Source: Arundinibacter roseus (lineage in GTDB: Bacteria; Bacteroidota; Bacteroidia; Cytophagales; Spirosomataceae). Taken from it: a stretch of 64,000 nucleotides of DNA. The position numbers and the translations under genes were made by a program. The DNA is taken from contig NZ_SMJU01000002.1 of the NCBI RefSeq assembly GCF_004348825.1, positions 434,001 to 498,000 on the forward strand, written 5' to 3'. The notes under the pieces were generated by a model that saw nothing but the letters and a program-made list of their open reading frames with translations, searched no databases and was not told the origin of the DNA. This document shows, piece by piece, positions 36,848 to 45,872 of this stretch (position 1 is the stretch's first letter; each line of letters begins with the position of its first letter).

Positions 36848-39127
36848 TTATTGAACCGTCAAGATTTTAAACTCGGTTCTGCGGTTTAGCTGATGCTCGC
36901 TTTCAGTGCAGTTCTCTCCATCAGCGCATTCATTGACAGGTTGACTTTCGCCGTAGCCTTTGGCAACCAAGCGCATCGGACTCACACCGCGCCGCACCAG
37001 ATAATCATAGGCAGCACGGGCACGACGTTCAGAGAGTTTGTTGTTGTAGTCATCACTTGCCCGGCTATCGGTGTGCGAGCGAAGCTCCACCGCCATTTGT
37101 GGGTATTTTTTTAGTAAAGAAACCACCCGATCCAATTCTTTGGCAGCGTCAGGACGGATGAAAAATTTGTCGAGATCGTAATAGATATTATCCAATCTGA
37201 AAACGTCTCCCTCGCCATAAATTCCGACATTATTTTCAACAATTTCTCCTTTTTTTCGGGTCCGAATCTGATTTTGATCGCTTGCGTAGCGGTCTTTTTC
37301 AGTTTTGATGGTATAATTTGAATTTGGATCCATGTCAAATTCATAGCCACCATCAGGTCCGGTTGTTACAGTTTTTTCCGAATTTTTCTTTTCATTTCTC
37401 AACGTAACTTTCACACCATCAGCGGGCTGTTGATCTACTTCCCGACGAATGACTCCTTTTACGATAGAGGTGTTTTCGTTGCGTTCAAGGTAAATAGCCA
37501 ATCCCATGGTAGGGTTTGATGACTGGGTAAGCGTTGAGAACCTGAGGCTATTGGCTGCGTATCCTTCTTTTATGGCTTTAAATTCATACTCAGCGCCTGC
37601 GTCGAGGCACATACGAATGCTGCCATCCATGCCCGTTTGCTGCAATTCCTGATTTACTCCCCCTTTAACCACTCGTACATCAGCAGTTTCAATTGGCTCC
37701 TTTGTTTTGGCATCATAAACATAGATATTCAGCTGTTTACAAATGCGGCGGAAGCTGTAAATATTATCGTCAGAAGCCCCTCGCTTACGGTTAGAACTAA
37801 AATAACCGGACGTACGGCTTGCATCAGTAATAAACCCAAAATCATCCCGCTCGGAATTGATAGGAGCCCCCAGGTTTTGTACTCCCTGAAGAGCGATGTC
37901 GTCCTTCAATTCAGCCATGAAAACATCTAATCCCCCTAATCCTTCATGCCCGTCAGAGGAGAAATATAACAGGTTATTGGAATCTACAAAAGGGAACATT
38001 TCATTTCCTTCGGTATTAATTTCGCGACCCATATTGACAGGTGTTCCCCACTGACCATCTTTATAATCAACCACATACAGGTCTGTGCCGCCGTAGCCGC
38101 CTGGCATATCAGATACAAAATAAAGCTTGGAATCATCTGCCGAAAGAGCGGGATGACCACATGAATAGTCTTTGGAATTGAAGGGCAACTCTTTGATATT
38201 GACCCATTTGCCTTTATCATCCTGTTCAGCATAGAATAATTTCAATTTGCGAACACCTTCATTACTTTTCCCCGATTTGCCTTTGTCATCGTTGTTTCGG
38301 GTGAAAATGATGCGTTTTTGGTCCTTGAAAAATGTCATCGGACCTTCGTGATATTTAGTATTTAGTGTACGACTGAAAACCTCCGTTTTTGTAAGCGTTG
38401 CAGGTTCAGCAGTTGCAGATTTAGCATCTGTTTTGTCAAGATCACCGCCACCAAGTGTTGCTGTTTCGCTGGTTGGTTCGGGAGTACCTTTGAGCTGTGC
38501 CGTATCCGGGTGGAAGTACAGGTCTAAAAACGGTGTCTGATTGTAATTAAATACACGCTTCACAACTCCGGTCTCATCGCGGGCAGATACAAACACGAGC
38601 CCACTCTGATAATACATTGGGCTAAAATCAGCCTGACGCGAATTAAGTGGCAGGTAATCGACTTTGTAGGACGAAGAGTCCTGATAAAATCGGTCGACAT
38701 CCATGTACGAAACCGTAAACTTTCGTCCCCTGAGGTCTTCCGCCTGCATTTCACCGTACTTCGCATACATTTTTTGCGATTCACGATATTTTCTATTGGC
38801 GGCAAGAGATTGGGCATAATACAAATATACCTCACTTGGAATATCGGTATACTTATTAATTAGCTCCCCGTACACGCGTTCTGCGTTGCGGGTATCCTGC
38901 AAGCGCCGGTAACTGTATCCAAGTTTTACGAGAGCTTCCCGGTTTTCCAAAGGGTCATTCCGCTTGTCGAGTCTGAGAAAGTCTTCATAAGCGCGCACGG
39001 CACTAATGTAGCTCATGTTATCAAACTGTTTGTTAGCGGTTCGAAGACGTGCGCTTTGTGCCATTGCTCCTAACGAAAGTAGTAACATGGACACTGCCAA
39101 AAGCAAAGTTTGTCGGCAGGTTTTCAT
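36848..39127 (-). CDS. PorE-like envelope protein: TPR, beta-propeller, OmpA
   Basis: A 759-residue exported protein (signal peptide ending GAMAQS). It has TPR-like helices (about 30-130), a PD40/WD40-like beta-propeller in the middle (repeats such as GHPALSADDSKLYFVSD and NNLLYFSSDG), one or two Ig-like carboxypeptidase-regulatory domains (about 460-610) and a C-terminal OmpA peptidoglycan-binding domain (about 630-759, ELRSHTDSRASDDYN and NRRTEFKI). This is the layout of PorE and its relatives in type IX secretion, although similar OmpA proteins occur outside it. I chose ATG 39127 over 39145. No porP-type gene is adjacent. Confidence 0.82.
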   Translation of the reverse strand: MKTCRQTLLLAVSMLLLSLGAMAQSARLRTANKQFDNMSYISAVRAYEDFLRLDKRNDPLENREALVKLGYSYRRLQDTRNAERVYGELINKYTDIPSEVYLYYAQSLAANRKYRESQKMYAKYGEMQAEDLRGRKFTVSYMDVDRFYQDSSSYKVDYLPLNSRQADFSPMYYQSGLVFVSARDETGVVKRVFNYNQTPFLDLYFHPDTAQLKGTPEPTSETATLGGGDLDKTDAKSATAEPATLTKTEVFSRTLNTKYHEGPMTFFKDQKRIIFTRNNDDKGKSGKSNEGVRKLKLFYAEQDDKGKWVNIKELPFNSKDYSCGHPALSADDSKLYFVSDMPGGYGGTDLYVVDYKDGQWGTPVNMGREINTEGNEMFPFVDSNNLLYFSSDGHEGLGGLDVFMAELKDDIALQGVQNLGAPINSERDDFGFITDASRTSGYFSSNRKRGASDDNIYSFRRICKQLNIYVYDAKTKEPIETADVRVVKGGVNQELQQTGMDGSIRMCLDAGAEYEFKAIKEGYAANSLRFSTLTQSSNPTMGLAIYLERNENTSIVKGVIRREVDQQPADGVKVTLRNEKKNSEKTVTTGPDGGYEFDMDPNSNYTIKTEKDRYASDQNQIRTRKKGEIVENNVGIYGEGDVFRLDNIYYDLDKFFIRPDAAKELDRVVSLLKKYPQMAVELRSHTDSRASDDYNNKLSERRARAAYDYLVRRGVSPMRLVAKGYGESQPVNECADGENCTESEHQLNRRTEFKILTVQ

Positions 39128-39277
39128 AGTATAGTGTAGTTTCAAAAGGAAAACGTTTTTTATCTTTTCTTAAAACAGCAATTAAAATGCCAAAATTTAT
39201 TTTCAGATAAAAATCCAGAAATCTTTATTTGAAAATACACCATTTCCTGAAATTGAATTTTATTAAATGTCTTACAA

Positions 39278-40621
39278 TCAGGCATTTATAAATTTTATTT
39301 CAAGGATTTTTTTTGTATTTTTATTCACTTTAAATCGTTCATCTGACCGAAATCCAAGCACCCAAAGCACATCGCCCCGGTTATTTGTAAGTAGAAAACA
39401 ATCCCTCTTGGCTAGAAGTGGTACGCGGCTGTCAATCAGTAAGTCGCTCACTTTCTTTCGCTTACCTTTCATGCCTAGCGGACAAAACCAATCGCCCGTT
39501 TGCCAGGGCCTGATCGTTAGTGGGAAATCAAGGAGTGAACGATCAAAGTAAGCGATCGACGGATCAGGATCAAAATTGAATGAATCTGAATAGGTATGCT
39601 CCTGCATATGAATTGTAAACTTTTCGGGTATCGATAAGGACGTCAATTCGCCTAATTCATAGGCTTCCTCATTGTATTTTCCCTTGCTTAATGTGTTGAT
39701 AATTAAATATTTACGGTCTTTGATGAGCACATGTTCCGGGCTTAGAAATTTTTTGCCACTTTCTCCTTCGAGCGATGCCACAATTTGCTCAGTTTGGGCG
39801 TAATTAAATCCAAACGGTTCCAGTAAATAGTGCAGCTGAAAAATCGGTTCAGAAGCCTTTAAAAGTTCTGGTATAGGAATGTATGTAGTTCTATTTACCT
39901 GTTTTACTACATTCTTTTTCCACTCATAAAGTGATTTATCCAACAATCGATGCGCTGCCTGCAATCGCTGAGATGTTCGCTGAAATGTTTCTTCGAGCGA
40001 CGGATTAATTGATTGTAGAACGGGTAGTACCTGATGCCGAATCAGATTTCGGCGGTAATGATCCGTGGCGTTTGAGCTGTCTTCGCGCCAGGAAATATTT
40101 TGCTGCTGAGCATAAGCAAGAATCTCCTGCCTTGAAGCAAAAAGCAATGGACGGATGGTGTGGCCCATGACCGGCGCTATGCCCGTCAAGCCGGCTAAAC
40201 CTGTTCCTCGTGTGAGATTCAGAAGAACGGTTTCGATGGCATCGTCGGCATGATGAGCAGTAGCGAGATACTGATACTTAATCTGCTGCCGGAGTTCTGA
40301 AAACCAGGTGTACCGCAGGTCTCGCGCGGCCATTTGAATGGAAATTCCCTCTTCTTTTGCTTTGAGCTCAGTTTCAAAGTGAGCGACAAAAAGTGTGACA
40401 CCGTGTTTATGAGCCCACTGCCTGACAAAAATTTCGTCGTCGTCCGATTCTTTTCCTCTAAGACCGTAGTTGCAATGAGCCAAAATGAATGGCAAATTGG
40501 CCTCTTTAAACAAAGTTGCCAACACTACCGAATCGACTCCGCCACTGATGGCAAGCAGTGTGGGAGCAGCGTGTAGCTCTAACTTTTGGGAGTTAATAAA
40601 AGTTAAAAAATCGTTTAGCAT
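39278..40621 (-). CDS. tilS: tRNA(Ile)-lysidine synthetase
   Basis: TilS places lysine on C34 of tRNA-Ile(CAU) so that it reads AUA. The N-terminal PP-loop ATPase domain has SGGVDS (26-31 from this start) and HCNYGLRGKESDDDE. The substrate-binding linker and C-terminal domain follow (ITIRPWQTGDWFCPLGMKGKRKKVSDLL-type region near the end, with the RKKVSD motif). The upstream frame extends seven residues to 40642; the ATG at 40621 is close to the usual start. A TACCTTTG element lies 52 bases upstream. Confidence 0.94.
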   Translation of the reverse strand: MLNDFLTFINSQKLELHAAPTLLAISGGVDSVVLATLFKEANLPFILAHCNYGLRGKESDDDEIFVRQWAHKHGVTLFVAHFETELKAKEEGISIQMAARDLRYTWFSELRQQIKYQYLATAHHADDAIETVLLNLTRGTGLAGLTGIAPVMGHTIRPLLFASRQEILAYAQQQNISWREDSSNATDHYRRNLIRHQVLPVLQSINPSLEETFQRTSQRLQAAHRLLDKSLYEWKKNVVKQVNRTTYIPIPELLKASEPIFQLHYLLEPFGFNYAQTEQIVASLEGESGKKFLSPEHVLIKDRKYLIINTLSKGKYNEEAYELGELTSLSIPEKFTIHMQEHTYSDSFNFDPDPSIAYFDRSLLDFPLTIRPWQTGDWFCPLGMKGKRKKVSDLLIDSRVPLLAKRDCFLLTNNRGDVLWVLGFRSDERFKVNKNTKKILEIKFINA

Positions 40622-40672
40622 AGGCAGTGGCGTAGCGAACACCTAATTTTGTACGCAACCTGAAAGGGTATG

Positions 40673-40680
40673 CAAAGGTA
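40673..40680 (-). promoter_or_regulatory. Promoter -7 element for tilS
   Basis: Minus strand TACCTTTG is a full match to TAnnTTTG, 52 bases before the chosen tilS start. Confidence 0.5.
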
Positions 40681-40775
40681 GACAGAATCTATTAGTGGCA
40701 GAATCGATTAAAATATTTGTCAAATCAGTGCAACCCTTTTAAACTGGAAGTGCTCTTTATTGTCAGAAGTACAAA

Positions 40776-42398
40776 ATGAAAAATACATATTTACTAATTA
40801 TCGGCTTGTGCCTTAATTCGTTGCTTACTTGGGCGCAATCAGCCAATGAAAAGGTGGAATTACTGCCGGGCGCTGATAGCCTGACTTTGCTGAATGAAAA
40901 CGGCATGGAAATCCGGCGGGTCATAAATAACGTACGTTTCCGGCATAAAGGCTCGATTTTGTATTGCGACCTTGCGGTCCAAAATGTGGCAAGTAATATG
41001 ATTGAAGCCTATGGAAATGTGAAAATTGTGCAGGGAGACACTATCACCGTGACGGGCGATACTCTGTTTTACTACGGAAATACCCGACTTGCCATCATGA
41101 GTGGACGAAAGGCCGTCCTGACCGATAAAAAACGTACCCTGACTTCTTCCCGATTGGAGTACGACATGGCAAACGGATTGGCCTATTACCGAACTCCCGG
41201 CCGTACGGTTGATGCCGAGAGTGTATTGACAAGCAAAGAGGGAATTTATAATACGAGAACAAAAATATTCGATTACTATCAGAATGTTAAATTGGTTAAT
41301 GAAAAATACACCTTAACAACGGATACACTTGTATATAACTCGTTGACGAAATGGTCCTATTTTAATGGGCCAACAAAAATTGTTAACAAAGACGGAACTT
41401 TGCTTGCGAAGCGTGGACAGTATAACACCGAAACCGGAGAGTCGAGTTTTAGTACCCGGACCACTGTTCAAAATGAAGGGTATACATTAACGGGCGATAC
41501 GCTGTTTTACGATGGTCAAAAAAAGCGAGGTTTTGCACGGGGAAATGTAGAAATTTTTGCAGTAGAAGATCAAACGTTGCTTACAGGTGACGAAGGAGTG
41601 TATCGGGGAGAAGAAGGGTTTTCAAAAGTATATGGGCATGCGCTTGTCCGAAGTGTTGTTTCACTTGATACCTTATATATCCGGGCGGACACATTGTATT
41701 CAATTGAAAATAAGGTAGATAGTACAAGAAAATTGATTGGAGATAAGAATGTATATATTTTTAAATCCGATTTTCAGGGTAGGTGCGATTCGGTTTACTA
41801 CAATACGGCGGACTCCACCATACAGTTTTTCAGGGAGCCGATTCTGTGGGGAGAAAGTTATCAAATGGAGGCCGATTCGATTAGCGCTTTTTTGGTAAAT
41901 AATAAGATAAACAGAATGCTGCTGAAAGGAAATTCTTTTGTGATTTCAGAAGATACACTAATCAAGCAGTACAATCAGGTGAAAGGTCGGACGATTCAGG
42001 CGTTTTTGAATGACGCCGGAAAATTGAAACAGGTTTTAGTCGATGGTAATGGGGAAAGCGCCTATTATGCCATGGATGAAGAGGAAAAACTGATTGGTTT
42101 GAACCGGGTTGAAAGTGGAAAAATGAACCTGCTTTTTAAAAATAGCAGAGTGTATAGAATCACTTTTTTGGGTAGACCGGATGGACGTTTAATTCCACCA
42201 CAAACCATTAAGCCTGCCGAAAGGCAATTGGAAGGTTTCAATTGGCGAGGTGCTGATAAGCCAACGTTGGAGCAAACCACCTGGAAAAAAGAAGAAGCCA
42301 AAGCAATTGAGAGTCAGAAAGATACTCCAAATGAAAAATCTCAAAGCCCGACAGTTGATGCGAAGCAGGTTTTAGAAAAACCTAAGCCTGGGAAATAA
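40776..42398 (+). CDS. LptA/OstA-like organic solvent tolerance protein
   Basis: A 540-residue exported protein (signal peptide ending LLTWAQS) made of repeated OstA/LptA beta-jellyroll units, with recurring GDTLFYYG, TDTLVYNS and GDTLFYDG-type strands. In Bacteroidota such OstA-like proteins are the likely periplasmic bridge for lipopolysaccharide transport; the window also has lptC at 50442. The C-terminal 60 residues are lysine/glutamate-rich and probably disordered. It has its own promoter region and is not in an operon with other lpt genes. Confidence 0.8.
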   Translation: MKNTYLLIIGLCLNSLLTWAQSANEKVELLPGADSLTLLNENGMEIRRVINNVRFRHKGSILYCDLAVQNVASNMIEAYGNVKIVQGDTITVTGDTLFYYGNTRLAIMSGRKAVLTDKKRTLTSSRLEYDMANGLAYYRTPGRTVDAESVLTSKEGIYNTRTKIFDYYQNVKLVNEKYTLTTDTLVYNSLTKWSYFNGPTKIVNKDGTLLAKRGQYNTETGESSFSTRTTVQNEGYTLTGDTLFYDGQKKRGFARGNVEIFAVEDQTLLTGDEGVYRGEEGFSKVYGHALVRSVVSLDTLYIRADTLYSIENKVDSTRKLIGDKNVYIFKSDFQGRCDSVYYNTADSTIQFFREPILWGESYQMEADSISAFLVNNKINRMLLKGNSFVISEDTLIKQYNQVKGRTIQAFLNDAGKLKQVLVDGNGESAYYAMDEEEKLIGLNRVESGKMNLLFKNSRVYRITFLGRPDGRLIPPQTIKPAERQLEGFNWRGADKPTLEQTTWKKEEAKAIESQKDTPNEKSQSPTVDAKQVLEKPKPGK

Positions 42399-42500
42399 AC
42401 CTTCTAGCATGATTTTTGTTAAACAAATACTTAAAGACGAATGGGAAAATAATCCGTTTAGTCAATTTTGAAAAAAAATAAAGATTCGTACACAATAAAT

Positions 42501-42532
42501 TTTGAAAGTCTTATTTTTATTGTATATTTTTG
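42501..42532 (+). promoter_or_regulatory. Promoter of the T9SS cargo gene
   Basis: TTTG at 42501-42504 and TATTTTTG at 42525-42532 are spaced by 20 bases, a good match to the Bacteroidota TTTG/TAnnTTTG promoter. The leader to the ATG at 42588 is about 50 bases. Confidence 0.6.
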
Positions 42533-42587
42533 TGTTAATCAGTCAGATTTAGACGAAATTCTGCTGAGCAAATCCTAGATTACCGCC

Positions 42588-43217
42588 ATGAAGAGAACTA
42601 TACTTTTTACATATATTTTATTAACACTGGGCTGGGGAGTTGCCCATGCACAAGCGCCTGCGAATCGCAGCCGATTGAACATGGCCTACCAAAAGCAACC
42701 TGCCAGCCTTGATCGTCCGGCATTGGTTCAAAAACCAGCTGTGATCGAATATAAGCCACTTGCCCTGCAAAAACCTTTGGCCCTGACCAATTATTACCGG
42801 GCTTTACTTTTTACCAATCCTGCGCAGTTAGCGCCCGCTTCGGCCGATAGTCAGGCATCTGCAAACAGTGCCCTGGTTGAGCGTTCAGAGCGCCGGACTC
42901 TTGGTTTTGAAGAAAAAAGCCGGGGAGTTGAAGAGCAATTATACAGCAGCGATCGAATCAACGTCTCGAATATTTACCCAAATCCTGCCAGTGAATATGC
43001 TGAAATTGATTATGCCGTTACTGCGCCGCTTCGTGATGCCAAAGTGATCATTTATAACGTCTTAGGTTCACAAGTTGCAGAGTATACGCTCGACAAGTCT
43101 GATCGTAAATTGCGGGTCAATACGCGAGAAATGCCAACAGGTGTTTACTTTTATCAACTATCAATCGAAGGTAAAAAAGTAGCCACCAAGAAAATGCTGG
43201 TTCGTCATCAGCAATAG
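42588..43217 (+). CDS. Type IX secretion cargo with type A sorting domain
   Basis: A 209-residue protein with a signal peptide (ending AHAQ). The mature N-terminal part (about 23-120) is a low-complexity proline/glutamine/alanine stretch with short repeats of the KPA/KPLAL type and no known domain. The C-terminal 85 or so residues form a type A sorting domain: it starts at NIYPNPASEYAEIDY, includes VIIYNVLGSQV and ends GVYFYQLSIEGKK. It would be exported and anchored or released by T9SS. Function unknown. Confidence 0.88.
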   Translation: MKRTILFTYILLTLGWGVAHAQAPANRSRLNMAYQKQPASLDRPALVQKPAVIEYKPLALQKPLALTNYYRALLFTNPAQLAPASADSQASANSALVERSERRTLGFEEKSRGVEEQLYSSDRINVSNIYPNPASEYAEIDYAVTAPLRDAKVIIYNVLGSQVAEYTLDKSDRKLRVNTREMPTGVYFYQLSIEGKKVATKKMLVRHQQ

Positions 43218-43239
43218 CACGTATTCAGATACTTTACAG

Positions 43240-43273
43240 GCTACACTTTCGTTATGATTCGTGTAGCTTTTTT
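43240..43273 (+). terminator. Terminator after the T9SS cargo gene
   Basis: GCTACAC and GTGTAGC arms (43240-43246 and 43261-43267) are followed by six T. The bamD promoter element begins just after, so terminator and promoter are packed into about 45 bases. Confidence 0.8.
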
Positions 43274-43275
43274 AT

Positions 43276-43283
43276 TACCTTTG
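43276..43283 (+). promoter_or_regulatory. Promoter -7 element right before bamD
   Basis: TACCTTTG is a full match to TAnnTTTG and ends seven bases before the bamD ATG. Transcription from it would begin at or next to the start codon, giving a leaderless or near-leaderless message. Confidence 0.55.
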
Positions 43284-43290
43284 CGGCCCT

Positions 43291-44202
43291 ATGCGACAAA
43301 AAACATCTTCCCTATATTTCCTCCTGTTACTTACTGTTTTGCTTGTTTCTTCCTGTGGCAAATTTTCGAAATTGCAAAAATCCGGGACGGACGATGAAAA
43401 GTACAAAGCAGCTCTTGACTATTATAAGGCAGCTGATTTTTACCATGCCGGTTTGCTGTTTGAGGAACTCATTCCACTACTGAAAGGCAGTACCGAATCA
43501 GAAATGGCTCAGTTTTACTACGCCTACACGCAGTATCATCAGCAACAGTACAACATGAGTCAGTATCTGTTCAAAAAATTCTATGATACGTATGCCCGAA
43601 GCGACTATGCGCAGGAAGCTTTTTATATGCATGCATTCTCGCTCTATAAAGATTCTGCTCCACACACGCTCGATCAGACAAGTACATTGACGGCTATCTC
43701 GGCTTTACAGGACTTCATCAATACGTACCCTGAAAGCGGTTTTCGTAAAGAGTGTACAGAATATATACTGGAATTGAGAAAGAAGCTGGAATTGAAAGCC
43801 TATGAAAAAGCCAAATTGTACTATAAAATCAGTGATTTTAACTTAGCTTCTCTTAAATCAGCCGTTATTTCAATTGATAATTTTAAAAGAGATTTCCCTG
43901 ATTCTCAGTACAGTGAAGAGCTTTCCTACCTGCGAGTCGATGCGCAGTATACACTTGCCAAGAGTAGTTTTGCCGAAAAGCAAAAGGAACGTTACGAGGC
44001 AGCAGTTAAGTACTATCAGGAATTCGTGGATAAATATCCTCAGAGTGGGTATTTGCGGGATGCCGAAAAATTGTACAGCACGAGTCAGCAGGAACTGGAA
44101 CGTATAGCTGTGCTTGAAAAAGATAGACAAATCAGGTTAGATAAAATACAGAGTAAAGAATCTAAGCCTGCTAAGGTTACTACTTCCGGAATTCAGAATT
44201 GA
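43291..44202 (+). CDS. bamD: Outer membrane assembly lipoprotein BamD
   Basis: BamD works with BamA to insert outer membrane barrels. The 303-residue protein has a lipobox at C22 (LLVSSC) and then a chain of TPR repeats. Typical motifs are the KYKAALDYYKAADFYHAGLLFEE-like first repeat (about 37-59), the FYYAYTQY and DYAQEAFYMHAFSLY repeats, and the YPESGFRKECTEYI repeat. It is the first gene of a run with rpoZ, coaBC and porD, a gene order I recall from other Bacteroidota. Confidence 0.92.
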   Translation: MRQKTSSLYFLLLLTVLLVSSCGKFSKLQKSGTDDEKYKAALDYYKAADFYHAGLLFEELIPLLKGSTESEMAQFYYAYTQYHQQQYNMSQYLFKKFYDTYARSDYAQEAFYMHAFSLYKDSAPHTLDQTSTLTAISALQDFINTYPESGFRKECTEYILELRKKLELKAYEKAKLYYKISDFNLASLKSAVISIDNFKRDFPDSQYSEELSYLRVDAQYTLAKSSFAEKQKERYEAAVKYYQEFVDKYPQSGYLRDAEKLYSTSQQELERIAVLEKDRQIRLDKIQSKESKPAKVTTSGIQN

Positions 44203-44247
44203 AAATTAAAATATAGCATTCATCAAATTAATACATAATCAGATAGT

Positions 44248-44562
44248 ATGGCAACAAATCCGTCAATCATCACGCGTGACACCGACAAGATAGCCGCCGT
44301 TACCGGTAATTTATACGAATCGGTATCCGTAATTTCGAAACGTGCCCGTCAGGTTTCCAGCAAATTGAAAGAAGAATTGAATAATAAACTTGCGGAGTTT
44401 GCTTCTGGTGTAGATAACCTGGAAGAAGTATTTGAAAACCGCGAGCAAATAGAAATTTCGAAATTCTATGAGCGTATGCCCAAGGCAGGAAGCATGGCTA
44501 TTGATGAATTTCTTGAAGGAAAAACATACCGTGCTTATCGCGAGGTTGAAGAAGGTAAATAA
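44248..44562 (+). CDS. rpoZ: RNA polymerase omega subunit, Bacteroidota type
   Basis: A 104-residue protein of the Rpb6/omega family form found in Bacteroidota. Signs are TRDTDKIAAVTGNLYESVSVISKRARQ at the N-terminus (conserved helix contacting beta prime), the LNNKLAEF stretch and the EKFYERMPKA-like segment. It stabilises the RNA polymerase core. It follows bamD by 45 bases and is ended by a terminator. Confidence 0.88.
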   Translation: MATNPSIITRDTDKIAAVTGNLYESVSVISKRARQVSSKLKEELNNKLAEFASGVDNLEEVFENREQIEISKFYERMPKAGSMAIDEFLEGKTYRAYREVEEGK

Positions 44563-44587
44563 CTTTTTTGCTGATGATCAATCAGAA

Positions 44588-44630
44588 TAGCCATACAAAC
44601 ATTATGTTTTGTATGGCTACATTTTTTTTA
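44588..44630 (+). terminator. Intrinsic terminator after rpoZ
   Basis: A 12-bp perfect stem, TAGCCATACAAA and TTTGTATGGCTA (44588-44599 and 44608-44619), is followed by a long T run. It separates bamD-rpoZ from coaBC, although read-through is likely given the 34 bases to the coaBC start. Confidence 0.85.
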
Positions 44631-44663
44631 AGCAGGTAGTAAATTTCAATCAATTTTTTAGCC

Positions 44664-45872
44664 GTGTATTTAAAAGGTAAGAAAGTTCTTTTGGGTGTAA
44701 CAGGAAGCATTTCGGCCTATAAGTCAGCAATATTAACGAGATTGTTGGTAAAAGCAGGTGCCGAAGTTCAGATCGTTATGACCACTGCTGCTAAGGATTT
44801 TATAACTCCCTTAACGCTCTCAACCCTTTCCAGGCGTCAGGCACTGTCGGCTTATGTAGGTTTAGAAAATGACACCTGGAACAACCACGTAGAACTTGGC
44901 TTGTGGGCGGATGTTATGCTGATTGCGCCGGCTACTGCCAGAACTCTGGCCAAATGCGCCAACGGTCAGTGTGACGATTTACTTACTGCGGTCTATTTGT
45001 CTGCCCGGTGTCCGGTGTTTTTTGCACCTGCCATGGATGTTGACATGTACCTGCATGGGTCAACCCAGAAAAATATTCAGCAGTTGATGTCTTATGGAAA
45101 CCAAATTATTTTACCCGGAGTTGGAGAATTAGCCAGTGGCCTGACCGGCGAAGGACGGCTACCGGAGCCCGAAATACTTATACAGGAACTCGAAAAATAT
45201 TTTGCCGCAAAGTCGGTTGCTCGGGGAAAACGGGTGATATTAACGGCCGGACCAACGCAGGAAGCACTTGATCCCGTGCGGTATATCAGCAATCATTCAA
45301 CCGGTAAAATGGGCTACGCCATTGCCCATGCTTTTGCGTTGGCAGGCGCAGATGTTACGCTCATTTCCGGTCCGGTAAGTATGCCTGCACCCGATTCGTC
45401 CATCAGGTTGATCAAGGTGCGTTCCGCGCAGGACATGTATGAAGCCTGCGAGGAACGTTTTGAGGCCTGCGATCTTGCCATTTTTTCAGCCGCCGTTGCC
45501 GATTATACCCCAAGGATGGTTTCGGATCGAAAAATTAAGAAAAAAGAAACGGAGTTTCAGCTGCAACTCACCAAAACCGTGGATATTGCGGCAACTCTGG
45601 GGCAGCGCAAAAAAGAGCATCAACTGCTCGTTGGCTTTGCCCTTGAAACAGACAACGAAATGGCTAATGCTGCCGATAAACTGCACCGTAAAAATCTGGA
45701 TTACGTAATCTTGAATTCCATGAATGATACGGGCGCAGGATTTGCGCACGATACCAATAAAATTACCGTTATAGAAAAATCTGGCGTCATTCGCCAGTTT
45801 GAATTGAAATCCAAACAGGAAGTTGGGCAGGATATTCTTGAAATAATTCTTGAAAAATGGAGTGAACTATGA
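44664..45872 (+). CDS. coaBC: Bifunctional CoaBC (PPC synthetase / decarboxylase)
   Basis: Makes 4'-phosphopantetheine from 4'-phosphopantothenate in coenzyme A synthesis. The N-terminal CoaC flavin domain (about 1-185) has GVTGSISAYK and the catalytic H75 (NNHVELG). The C-terminal CoaB domain (about 187-402) has TAGPTQEALDPVRYISNHSTGKMG and KIKKK. Two residues known as catalytic in E. coli Dfp differ: D125 replaces Asn in the PAMN motif (PAMDVDMY), and S158 replaces Cys (ELASG). The start is GTG at 44664. It overlaps porD by four bases. A separate CoaX is at 52349. Confidence 0.94.
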   Translation: MYLKGKKVLLGVTGSISAYKSAILTRLLVKAGAEVQIVMTTAAKDFITPLTLSTLSRRQALSAYVGLENDTWNNHVELGLWADVMLIAPATARTLAKCANGQCDDLLTAVYLSARCPVFFAPAMDVDMYLHGSTQKNIQQLMSYGNQIILPGVGELASGLTGEGRLPEPEILIQELEKYFAAKSVARGKRVILTAGPTQEALDPVRYISNHSTGKMGYAIAHAFALAGADVTLISGPVSMPAPDSSIRLIKVRSAQDMYEACEERFEACDLAIFSAAVADYTPRMVSDRKIKKKETEFQLQLTKTVDIAATLGQRKKEHQLLVGFALETDNEMANAADKLHRKNLDYVILNSMNDTGAGFAHDTNKITVIEKSGVIRQFELKSKQEVGQDILEIILEKWSEL

